Shown here piece after piece: positions 6,420 to 12,376 of a DNA stretch of 12,376 bases. Position numbers and translations under genes: made by a program. Location: positions 1-12,376 of the forward strand of contig MNXK01000235.1 of NCBI GenBank assembly GCA_001872165.1. The letters are read 5' to 3'. Within the stretch, counting starts at the first letter, position 1, and the number at the start of each line of letters is the position of its first letter. This stretch comes from Anaerolineae bacterium CG2_30_58_95 (GTDB taxonomy: Bacteria; Chloroflexota; Anaerolineae; Anaerolineales; Villigracilaceae). The notes under the pieces were generated by a model. It was not told where the DNA came from and searched no databases. It was given only the letters and a program-made list of their open reading frames with translations.

Positions 6420-6445
6420 AAGGGGCGGGCATTCTCGCCCTTTCG
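6418..6445 (-). terminator. Hairpin between the DUF1461 gene and fabG, possible terminator
   Basis: CGAAGGGGCG (6418-6427) pairs with CGCCCTTTCG (6436-6445) over ten pairs, including one G-T, around an eight-base loop. It sits 18 bases after the stop codon of the upstream minus-strand gene and directly before the fabG promoter box, the right place to end that transcript. There is no U-run, so termination would be inefficient or factor-assisted. Confidence 0.55.
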
Positions 6446-6462
6446 CAATACATAACACTGCA

Positions 6463-7119
6463 TCACGATTTCGGCCTCAACCCCAATCCCATCCCAAGGC
6501 CGCCGCCCAGCGCGATCGCGCCCACCGCCAGGAAGGCATCCTGCCAGAAACGCACCGGGAAAAGCCGGATGAGGGTGTCAGAATACAAGAACAGCCACGA
6601 ATCGCCCTCGAAGAACAGGCTGTGGAACTCGGTAAAGAATTGCCAGAAACTGGTCGCCGCGAAGACGGCAATCACCGCTACTAAACCGGCCGTCAGCCAG
6701 CCGCCCCGCCACAGGCCGCGACGATACGCCTGCCACCAATTCCCCCACTGCGCCCACACCCCCAGGCCGAGAACGACAAACCAGATAGCATAGCCAATAA
6801 TCATCACCGGCTGTACTACATTCTTGACATCCTGCGTGTGACTCAATTCGCGGGCGTTGTAAAGCGGCGAACCGTCAGGGAAGGTCAGGTCGCCCAGAAA
6901 ATCTATATTGGCATCATTCACGAGGTACCGGAGCGCAATCTGCGACCAATGCAGGCGATCCTGGAGACTGAAGCCATAATCATCTGGCGGGAAGCCGGGC
7001 GTGTGGTATTCGATTTGCAAAAATACCGGCGTTAGCAAGAGGCGCAGGCCGAGGAAAACCAGGGCGACAGGAATGAGGAGGGTGATGAGCCAAGAGAAAA
7101 TTTGGTGAAGGGTTTTCAT
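6463..7119 (-). CDS. DUF1461/TIGR01906 membrane protein, Lit-like lipoprotein transacylase candidate
   Basis: A 218-residue membrane protein with about four helices (near 8-30, 105-124, 139-160 and 191-213) and a large extracytoplasmic loop. It carries the hallmarks of the DUF1461/TIGR01906 family: PGFPPDDYGFS (41-51), DGSPLYNARELSHTQDVK (82-99) and FWQFFTEFHSLFF (158-170), with His94 and His166 as the conserved candidates for catalysis. Family members in Enterococcus and Bacillus are Lit, which moves an acyl chain within diacylglyceryl lipoproteins to give the lyso-form; the activity here is inferred. I chose the ATG at 7119, which overlaps the preceding stop as ATGA; the longer start at 7179 would add 20 unlikely residues. 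No binding site is present, so translation is probably coupled to the upstream gene. Confidence 0.8.
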   Translation of the reverse strand: MKTLHQIFSWLITLLIPVALVFLGLRLLLTPVFLQIEYHTPGFPPDDYGFSLQDRLHWSQIALRYLVNDANIDFLGDLTFPDGSPLYNARELSHTQDVKNVVQPVMIIGYAIWFVVLGLGVWAQWGNWWQAYRRGLWRGGWLTAGLVAVIAVFAATSFWQFFTEFHSLFFEGDSWLFLYSDTLIRLFPVRFWQDAFLAVGAIALGGGLGMGLGLRPKS

Positions 7120-8666
7120 TGTAATGTTTCTATCTCCCCATGCAGCACGAAATTCAGGATCATATTGTTCGTGATCCACTCGATGGGCGCCAGGTCGTCG
7201 GTGAAGACCGTTGTGCGCTGCGGCGCGGGCTGGAGATTCTCCCAGGCCAGGGACATGGATTTCAGCAGGAGCGGGGGGGCGTCCGCGCGCGTCGAAAGGG
7301 CGAGCAAGTTGTGGTCCAGGTTCGTCGCATCGGTTGACTGGAGGGTGGCATAAATCATGGCGTTGAACGTACCGGGGATATCCATCACGTAAACGGATGG
7401 GAAAATCGTCCCGATGGTGGTCGCCAGGCCGTCAATCAGCCGCCGGTCTCCGGGTGCCCGCCCGACGTTGATGACCAGCACACCCTGCTCGGTCAGGTGA
7501 TTGGCGGCGATTTGGAAGAACTCTTGCGTGGTCATGTGCCAGGGGATGTAGGGTGGGCGGTAGGCGTCAACCGCAATAGAGTCGTACTTCTCACGGCTGT
7601 TCGCCAAACCCCAGCGGCCATCTTGCACGATGACGTTCAGATTGGGCAAATTCATCCCAAAATATTCACGCCCCACCTCGACAATCGCCGAGTCAATCTC
7701 GAAGCCGTCAATTACAACATTTGGGAAGACAGCAGTTGCCTGGCGGGCAGTCGTGCCAGCGGCCAGGCCGAGGATGGCGATCCGGCGTACGTCCGCAGGC
7801 GCACGGTCCGGGTAGAAAAATGGCCCGACCAGGAATTGCTGCCACGGGCCACCGTAGTCGAGCGTATCTGGATGGTAAACCGAATGGACGCCCTGGCCTT
7901 CGTTCAAACGCAGGTAACGATAGCCGTTCACCTCCAGCACTTGAATATAGTTGTAGGCCGATTCGGTCTCGAAGATCTGGCCGGAAGTTTTCTTGATGCC
8001 GCCGCGCCCGCCCACGAGAGCAACCCCGGCTAGCAGGACGACCATCAGAAGATAGGCCAGCACCGCCTTGCGCCCGCCGCTTATGCCCAGGCCGGCCAGC
8101 GCCACACACAGCAGGGCAACGCTGAAGACCAGGAAGGTTTTGGTGGTGCCGATGGTCGGGATCAGCACCAGCACTGACAGGTACGTCCCGACGAACGAAC
8201 CGAGCGTGGAAATGGCGTAGACGTCCCCGGAGACGTTGCCGGCGCGCCGCGCATCGTCCATGCTCAAGCGGATGGCAAAGGGCGAGATCATCCCCAACAG
8301 CGTCACCGGCACGCTGAATAGAATCAGCACAGCCGCGAAAGAACCGAGCAGGATGCCCACCTGCAGGCCGTCGAAAGCGGTCGCGGCGGCTCGCAGGACA
8401 GGCTGGGCGATATAAGGTACGACGCCGAGCGTAAATGCACCCCAGGCCAGGAGGCTGTACATCGTTTTGGGATGCGGCGAGCGGTCCGCCCAGCGGCCGC
8501 CGAGGAAGTATCCCGCCGTCAAGTAGATGAGGATGAGGCCGATGATGGCAGCCCAGACCAGGTTGCTCGTCCCGAAGACATTGCCCAGCAGGCGCGAGGC
8601 GCCAAATTCGGCGGCCAGCGAGGTCATGCCGGAAACGAAGACGGTGAAGTAGAGGTAGCGGCGCAT
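7116..8666 (-). CDS. Fused membrane (MFS-like) and spermidine synthase-like protein
   Basis: A 516-residue membrane protein. The N-terminal half (about 5-220) has about seven hydrophobic helices, including the family's AAEFGASRLLGNVFGTSNLVWA (18-39) and SPFAIRL (128-134). The C-terminal half (230-500) is a Rossmann methyltransferase/spermidine-synthase fold. It has YLRLNEGQGVHSVYHP (251-266), ILGLAAGTTAR (298-308), the acidic GFEIDSAIVEVGREYFGM (321-338) and the VDAYRPPYIPWHMTTQEFF segment (366-384), with Asp367 at the aminopropyltransferase aspartate. The first glycine-rich loop lacks the acidic residue of true SpeE, so the substrate is unclear and polyamine synthesis is not established. AAGGAT lies upstream of the ATG, and a TATAAT box at 8696-8701. 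It overlaps the DUF1461 gene by four bases, suggesting a common membrane-related task. Confidence 0.85.
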   Translation of the reverse strand: MRRYLYFTVFVSGMTSLAAEFGASRLLGNVFGTSNLVWAAIIGLILIYLTAGYFLGGRWADRSPHPKTMYSLLAWGAFTLGVVPYIAQPVLRAAATAFDGLQVGILLGSFAAVLILFSVPVTLLGMISPFAIRLSMDDARRAGNVSGDVYAISTLGSFVGTYLSVLVLIPTIGTTKTFLVFSVALLCVALAGLGISGGRKAVLAYLLMVVLLAGVALVGGRGGIKKTSGQIFETESAYNYIQVLEVNGYRYLRLNEGQGVHSVYHPDTLDYGGPWQQFLVGPFFYPDRAPADVRRIAILGLAAGTTARQATAVFPNVVIDGFEIDSAIVEVGREYFGMNLPNLNVIVQDGRWGLANSREKYDSIAVDAYRPPYIPWHMTTQEFFQIAANHLTEQGVLVINVGRAPGDRRLIDGLATTIGTIFPSVYVMDIPGTFNAMIYATLQSTDATNLDHNLLALSTRADAPPLLLKSMSLAWENLQPAPQRTTVFTDDLAPIEWITNNMILNFVLHGEIETLQ

Positions 8667-8695
8667 CGGAGCGATCCTTTTCTGAAATTGGCTTG

Positions 8696-8701
8696 ATTAT
8701 A
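8696..8701 (-). promoter_or_regulatory. Candidate -10 box for the spermidine synthase-like gene
   Basis: TATAAT on the minus strand, 29 bases before the ATG at 8666, within CGGTTATAATCAAG. The start point would lie near 8689, giving a leader of about 23 bases. No clear -35 box is seen at 8718-8725. It is back to back with the plus-strand box at 8725-8733. Confidence 0.5.
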
Positions 8702-8724
8702 ACCGCGCACTATTCATGGAATTG

Positions 8725-8733
8725 TGCCATAAT
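8725..8733 (+). promoter_or_regulatory. Candidate extended -10 box for the cofD operon
   Basis: TGCCATAAT is an extended -10 element (TG-n plus CATAAT, 8728-8733). Transcription would begin near 8740 and leave about 26 bases of leader before the ATG at 8766. No convincing -35 box is present, as is common with extended -10 promoters. It would drive the four-gene plus-strand run. Confidence 0.45.
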
Positions 8734-8765
8734 TGTAATGAGCGCCTTTGAAGAAAGGAGAAACC

Positions 8766-9146
8766 ATGTCTATAACATTCAAGTACGCCCCGAAGTATTA
8801 CTTAACCCCGCCCTATAATCAAGTGCTAGATTACTTGACTTCGCTGGCGAGACAAAGAAAACCTCCCATTGGCTATCTTTATATTTTCGAGGCCTTGGGA
8901 TTGAAACGCGGCAATTATGCCGCCGCCCAAGCAGGTCAATTACTCGGGGAAATATGTCAACATATGCACCAGCAAGGCAAGCCCATGCTGGGCGCTCTGG
9001 TTATGAATTTGCAAAAAGGAATGCCCGGCGATGGCTTCTTTGAACTGGCTGTCACTTTGGGTAGGTTGCGAGCCGGAGCCACCGAAGATGAGAAACTTGC
9101 TTTTTGGAAATCCGAAGTCAGAGCAATTTATGCGACAACTTGGTAG
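8766..9146 (+). CDS. Small uncharacterised protein at the head of the F420 gene run
   Basis: A 126-residue soluble protein with no signal peptide or membrane helix. I do not recognise a named function. The second half, [15 protein letters not shown], then [30 protein letters not shown] and a closing [14 protein letters not shown], resembles a widespread uncharacterised domain with the pattern L-x-x-ALV-x(6)-PG-x-GFF, which I recall from scattered small proteins. The N-terminal part is Tyr/Pro-rich ([19 protein letters not shown]). I chose the ATG at 8766 because AAAGGAG ends five bases before it; an in-frame TTG at 8748 would overlap that site. Composition appears more AT-rich than cofD and cofC, which may mean a different origin. 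It ends 20 bases before cofD, so co-transcription is likely, but a role in F420 synthesis is not shown. Confidence 0.8.
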   Translation: MSITFKYAPKYYLTPPYNQVLDYLTSLARQRKPPIGYLYIFEALGLKRGNYAAAQAGQLLGEICQHMHQQGKPMLGALVMNLQKGMPGDGFFELAVTLGRLRAGATEDEKLAFWKSEVRAIYATTW

Positions 9147-9166
9147 CCCTCGATAAAAACAGCAAG

Positions 9167-10120
9167 ATGAAAATCGTTGCCCTGGCGGGCGGAGTCGGCG
9201 GTGCCAAACTCGCCGACGGACTCGCCCAAATCCTGCCTCCCGAAGACCTGACCGTCGTCGTCAACACCGGCGACGACTTCGAGCATCTCGGCCTGACCAT
9301 CTGCCCGGACCTGGATACGGTCTGCTACACGCTGGCAGGACTGGCTAACCCCGAAACCGGCTGGGGCCGCGCCGCTGAAACTTTCCACGTGCTGGAAAAC
9401 ATCGCCAGACTCGGCGGTGAAGGATGGTTCAAACTAGGCGACAAAGACCTCGCCACCCACATCGAGCGGACGCGCCGCTTGCGCAGTGGAGAAAGTCTCA
9501 GCCAGATCACGCGTGACTTCTGCCGCGCCTGGGGCGTGAGACAGGTCGTCCTGCCGATGAGCGATGAGCCTGTCCGCACCATCGTGGACACGGTCGAATA
9601 TGGTGAATTGCCCTTCCAGGAATATTTCGTCCACCGCAAGTGCGAGCCGAGAGTGAAAGGCTTTCGCTTTGCAGGCGTCGAATCCGCCAAACCCGCGCCT
9701 GGTGTACTGGAAGCAATCGGACAAGCTCAGGCCATCCTCATCTGCCCCTCCAACCCCTGGGTCAGTATTGATCCCATCCTTGCCGTCCTCGAGCCATCAG
9801 CCATCTGCCATCGGCCATCCGCCATCCGCCATCAGCCATCAGCCACAGTCGCTGTTTCCCCCATCATCGGCGGGCGGACGGTCAAGGGGCCGGCCGCGAA
9901 GATGTACGCCGAGCTGGGCATCACGCCTTCGGCGCTGGCCGTCGCCCGGCATTACGGCTCGCGTTTGACCCACTTCGTCCTCGACAAAGTTGACCAAATG
10001 CAAGCTGCCGAAGTAGAAAATATGGGCATCCAAACACTGGTCACAAACACGATCATGAGAACGCCCGAAGACCGTCGCAGATTAGCCCAAGATGTGCTAA
10101 ACTTTATATCTCCGCTATGA
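9167..10120 (+). CDS. cofD: 2-phospho-L-lactate (phosphoenolpyruvate) transferase CofD/FbiA
   Basis: CofD joins the activated three-carbon unit made by CofC to the deazaflavin Fo, giving F420-0 or its dehydro form. The 317-residue product is the normal length and contains the family blocks: [15 protein letters not shown] (5-19), [12 protein letters not shown] (32-43), [15 protein letters not shown] (91-105), [10 protein letters not shown] (129-138), [13 protein letters not shown] (193-205) and [16 protein letters not shown] (231-246). I chose the ATG at 9167 because the sequence starts with the conserved K-I-V-A-L-A-G-G strand; an upstream GTG-type extension into the previous gene is not needed. 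The binding site is weak. Residues 209-226 are a heptanucleotide repeat read as [18 protein letters not shown], in the loop between two conserved blocks. Its stop overlaps the cofC start. Confidence 0.95.
   Translation: MKIVALAGGVGGAKLADGLAQILPPEDLTVVVNTGDDFEHLGLTICPDLDTVCYTLAGLANPETGWGRAAETFHVLENIARLGGEGWFKLGDKDLATHIERTRRLRSGESLSQITRDFCRAWGVRQVVLPMSDEPVRTIVDTVEYGELPFQEYFVHRKCEPRVKGFRFAGVESAKPAPGVLEAIGQAQAILICPSNPWVSIDPILAVLEPSAICHRPSAIRHQPSATVAVSPIIGGRTVKGPAAKMYAELGITPSALAVARHYGSRLTHFVLDKVDQMQAAEVENMGIQTLVTNTIMRTPEDRRRLAQDVLNFISPL
9793..9846 (+). repeat. Heptanucleotide tandem repeat (GCCATCN)7 inside cofD
   Basis: Seven exact copies of GCCATC followed by a variable seventh base (A, T, G, C, C, A, A in order) run from 9793 to 9841, with a partial eighth to 9846. 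Three units make 21 bases, or seven codons, so the protein shows the repeat PSAI-x-H-x. It lies in a surface-type loop of CofD and keeps the frame. Similar heptamers are, as far as I recall, frequent in noncoding DNA of related genomes, but this cannot be checked here. Confidence 0.9.
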
Positions 10121-10725
10121 CCATCTGGGCCATCGTCCCTGTCAAACCTCTGCGGCGCGGCAAATCGCGCCTGGCCGGTATGCTGACTGAAGATCAGCGC
10201 ACCCACCTGAATCGCTACCTGCTCGAGCACACCCTGACGACGCTCAACGAGGTCTCCGAAATCGAACATACCCTGGTGGTCAGCCGCGACCCGGCTGCGC
10301 TGGCCCTGACGCGTGACATGGGCGGGCGAACCGTTTTGGAGGACGGCGCGCCGCAGTTCAACACCGCCATCCAGCGCGCCACGATTGTGGCGAAGGCGCA
10401 CGGCGCGCACGCCGTGCTGATCCTGCCCGCTGACATCCCCCTGCTTACCCCCTCAGACGTGCGCCGCCTGCTCAAACGCGGCAAAAAACCGCCGGTGGTC
10501 GTCATCGCCCCGGACCGGCGGCTGGACGGCACCAATGGGCTGTTCGTCAACCCCGCCGGCCTGATCGAGTACGGTTACGGGCCGGCTTCGTTCCAGCGTC
10601 ACAGCGAACGGGCAGCTGAGGCCGGAGCGAAACTGGAAGTCATCCATTCCGACCGCCTGGCTCTTGACCTGGACCTGCCCGAGGATTTGGAGTTGCTCGG
10701 CGGTCTGGAAAAACTCAACTTATAG
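10117..10725 (+). CDS. cofC: 2-phospho-L-lactate/phosphoenolpyruvate guanylyltransferase CofC/FbiD
   Basis: CofC transfers GMP from GTP to 2-phospholactate (archaea) or phosphoenolpyruvate (bacterial FbiD), making the donor used by CofD. The 202-residue product has the nucleotidyltransferase fold with VPVKPLRRGKSRLA (7-20), the metal-binding LPADIPLL (103-110), APDRRLDGTNGL (131-142), YGPASFQRH (154-162) and LALDLDLPEDL (181-191), all characteristic of the family. The start codon overlaps the cofD stop as ATGA, so translation is coupled, which fits partners that pass an unstable intermediate. Sequence alone does not show which three-carbon substrate is used. The rest of the F420 pathway (Fo synthase, CofE) is not in the window. 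The next gene begins nine bases downstream. Confidence 0.95.
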   Translation: MTIWAIVPVKPLRRGKSRLAGMLTEDQRTHLNRYLLEHTLTTLNEVSEIEHTLVVSRDPAALALTRDMGGRTVLEDGAPQFNTAIQRATIVAKAHGAHAVLILPADIPLLTPSDVRRLLKRGKKPPVVVIAPDRRLDGTNGLFVNPAGLIEYGYGPASFQRHSERAAEAGAKLEVIHSDRLALDLDLPEDLELLGGLEKLNL

Positions 10726-10734
10726 AGGTGTGAT

Positions 10735-12376
10735 ATGGATAAAAAAATTTCCGATTCGCTCATCATGACCAGGCATCAACTCCAGGCAGAATTACTGCGC
10801 TGCGAGTATTGCGAGGAGAAACCCTGTAAAGCAGCCTGTCCCGCTAATTGCTCGCCATTCGATTTCATCATGGCCGCCCGAGTGGGAAATTCCTCGGATT
10901 TCAAGCGCTCTGCCGGTGAAATCATGCGCAGCAATCCGCTTGGCGGCGTCTGCGGCATGGTCTGCCCGGACAAGTTTTGCATGGCAGCCTGTACGCACAA
11001 GAAATTCGACGGGGCGATCAATATTCCCCTCGTGCAGGCAACAATCGTTGAGATGGCAAAACGCCTGGGAGGAATCCCAAAACTGAGCATACCAGCCCCG
11101 AATGGAATGAAAGTCGCGATCGTTGGCGGCGGCCCGGCCGGACTTGGAGCTGCGGCTGCACTGGCGCAGATGGGCTACGCAGTGGACATTTTCGAGAGCC
11201 GCGACCAACTCGGCGGAATGATGAATTTGATCCCAGACCAGCACCTCGATAAGAAGGTGGTCGAGACGGATATTGATTTCCTCCTTTCATCCGGTGAAAT
11301 CCAAGTAAAAACCGGGATGAAGGTCGCCGATCCCAAGAGCCTGCTGGCGCAGGGCTACAACGCCGTTTGCGTCGCGGCCGGCCTTTGGAAACCGATCCAG
11401 CTTGGCATCGAGAACGAAGATCTGGCAATCAAGATGGTTGACCTGCTTTCCAGGCTGGAGGCGTACAGCTTCGATGGGCGCGTGGCCGTGATCGGCGGCG
11501 GCGCGACCGCCATGGATTGCGCCATCGCTGCCAAAGAACGAGGCGCCCGGCACGTCGAGTTGTTCATGCTCGAAAAGCTCTCCGAGATGCCGCTGGCTGC
11601 CAAAGAACGGCAGGAACTGGTTGACTACGACATCGAGGTGAACGGGCGGATTCGCGTGAGCCGGATCACAAAAAACAACCGGGGTATATCGGGGATAGAG
11701 ACCATGAAGGTCCAACTCCTGGAGGGTTTACCTTTCAGCCCGGCCAATGTTCGCGATGTGCGCGGGACTGAAGGCGTGAGAACCGGTTTCAACGCGGTAG
11801 TCATTGCGATCGGGATGCGCTCGGCCCTCCCCCGTGAACAAACCGAAGGTTTGTTCTACGCGGGCGATATGTTGACCGGGCCGACAACCGTGGTGGAGGC
11901 AGTTGCGACCGGCAAGAACGCAGCCGTCGAGATTGACGCCTATCTGAAAGACCAGCCAAAGCCCGTGATCGAAAAGGCGACCAAATCAACCTACGCACTG
12001 CCCGGCTATCAACCGGTGCCTGTATCCCTGGCAACCGATTTCTTCGGACGCCCGATTCGTTCCCCTTATCTGCTTTCGGCCTCGCCGGTCACAGACGGGT
12101 TGGAACAGATGACAAAAGCCTACGAAGCTGGCTGGGCCGGCGCCATCATGAAGACCGCCTTCGACAACGTGCCGATCCACATCCCTGCTGGGTACATGTT
12201 CACCTTCAGCCCCTACACCTACGCCAATGCGGATAATGTATCCGGGCACCCACTCGAACGCGTCTGCCGCGAGGTGGAGCAGTTGGTCAAACAGTGGCCC
12301 GAGCGGCTGACCATGGCCTCGACCGGCGGCCCGGTGACCGGTCACGACGAGAGCGACGCGGCCAACTGGCAGTCGA
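10735..12376 (+). CDS. PreT-PreA fusion, dihydropyrimidine dehydrogenase-like, 3' truncated
   Basis: 547 codons are visible before the window ends. The N-terminus has Cys clusters C23, C26, C31, C35 and C73, C77, C82, C86, the pattern of the two 4Fe-4S clusters in dihydropyrimidine dehydrogenase and GltD-like proteins. Gln101 sits near the position of the unusual glutamine ligand. Residues 127-155 bind FAD (VAIVGGGPAGLGAAAAL), and 250-275 form the NAD(P) Rossmann motif (VAVIGGGATAMDCA). YAGDMLTGPTTVVEAVATGKNAA (375-397) closes the flavoprotein module. From 429 a DHODH/PreA-type FMN domain begins: VSLATDFFGRPIRSPYLLSASP, then EAGWAGAIMKT (464-474). Bacterial PreT and PreA are normally two proteins. 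AGAGGTG precedes the ATG. It may reduce or oxidise a pyrimidine-like substrate; another substrate is possible, as the region after KT is unusual. Confidence 0.85.
   Translation, partial: MDKKISDSLIMTRHQLQAELLRCEYCEEKPCKAACPANCSPFDFIMAARVGNSSDFKRSAGEIMRSNPLGGVCGMVCPDKFCMAACTHKKFDGAINIPLVQATIVEMAKRLGGIPKLSIPAPNGMKVAIVGGGPAGLGAAAALAQMGYAVDIFESRDQLGGMMNLIPDQHLDKKVVETDIDFLLSSGEIQVKTGMKVADPKSLLAQGYNAVCVAAGLWKPIQLGIENEDLAIKMVDLLSRLEAYSFDGRVAVIGGGATAMDCAIAAKERGARHVELFMLEKLSEMPLAAKERQELVDYDIEVNGRIRVSRITKNNRGISGIETMKVQLLEGLPFSPANVRDVRGTEGVRTGFNAVVIAIGMRSALPREQTEGLFYAGDMLTGPTTVVEAVATGKNAAVEIDAYLKDQPKPVIEKATKSTYALPGYQPVPVSLATDFFGRPIRSPYLLSASPVTDGLEQMTKAYEAGWAGAIMKTAFDNVPIHIPAGYMFTFSPYTYANADNVSGHPLERVCREVEQLVKQWPERLTMASTGGPVTGHDESDAANWQS

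Noticed and set aside
6418..6445. Treating the hairpin as a strong intrinsic terminator
   Set aside because: No U-run follows on the minus strand, so only a possible terminator is reported.
7116..8666. Naming the gene speE
   Set aside because: The domain is spermidine-synthase-like, but the glycine-rich loop lacks the expected acidic residue and the protein is fused to a membrane domain, so polyamine synthesis is unproven.
9793..9846. Possible CRISPR array
   Set aside because: The unit is seven bases with no spacers, so it is a simple tandem repeat.

Overview
The window looks like chromosomal DNA of a monoderm-type member of the Chloroflexota, most likely an Anaerolineae-like lineage. This is inferred from three things: the gene mix (an Asp23-NusB pair, coenzyme F420 genes cofD and cofC, a TatC with a long N-terminal extension, a membrane-bound spermidine synthase-like protein), the moderately high GC, and dispersed palindromic repeats of a kind I associate with these genomes. 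No rRNA or tRNA is present to confirm it.

Region 1 (1-797, minus strand): the first codons of a gene leaving the window on the left, a stretch of palindromes, and a MazF-type toxin gene overlapped by its antitoxin gene with its own candidate promoter. Region 2 (798-6412, minus strand): a probable operon transcribed right to left, fabG - asp23 - nusB - tatB - tatC - large multidomain lipoprotein. It covers fatty-acid reduction, an Asp23 envelope-stress-family protein, transcription antitermination, Tat export and a surface lipoprotein with a glycosidase-like barrel. Two repeat elements have invaded this operon: a palindromic hairpin before asp23, and an 80-bp inverted-repeat element that supplies the C-terminus of TatB. 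Region 3 (6413-8701, minus strand): an MFS-like/spermidine-synthase-like membrane protein translationally coupled (ATGA overlap) to a DUF1461 membrane protein of the family that includes the lipoprotein transacylase Lit, followed by a hairpin.

Region 4 (8725-12376, plus strand): a divergent operon of a small uncharacterised protein, cofD, cofC and a 3'-truncated gene fusing a PreT-like Fe-S/FAD/NAD(P) module to a PreA/DHODH-like FMN module, the layout of eukaryotic dihydropyrimidine dehydrogenase. Spacing is 20 nt, a 4-nt overlap and 9 nt, so co-transcription is likely. CofC and CofD make and transfer the phosphoenolpyruvyl- or lactyl-phosphate side chain of F420; the fusion may be an oxidoreductase expressed with them.

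No wholly new system is evident. The most notable points are: a TatC lacking both glutamates of the twin-arginine recognition site; a lipoprotein with three repeated beta-domains and a glycosidase-like barrel whose expected acid residues are altered; repeat DNA converted into coding sequence in both tatB and cofD; and a Lit-like enzyme in a non-Firmicute setting.
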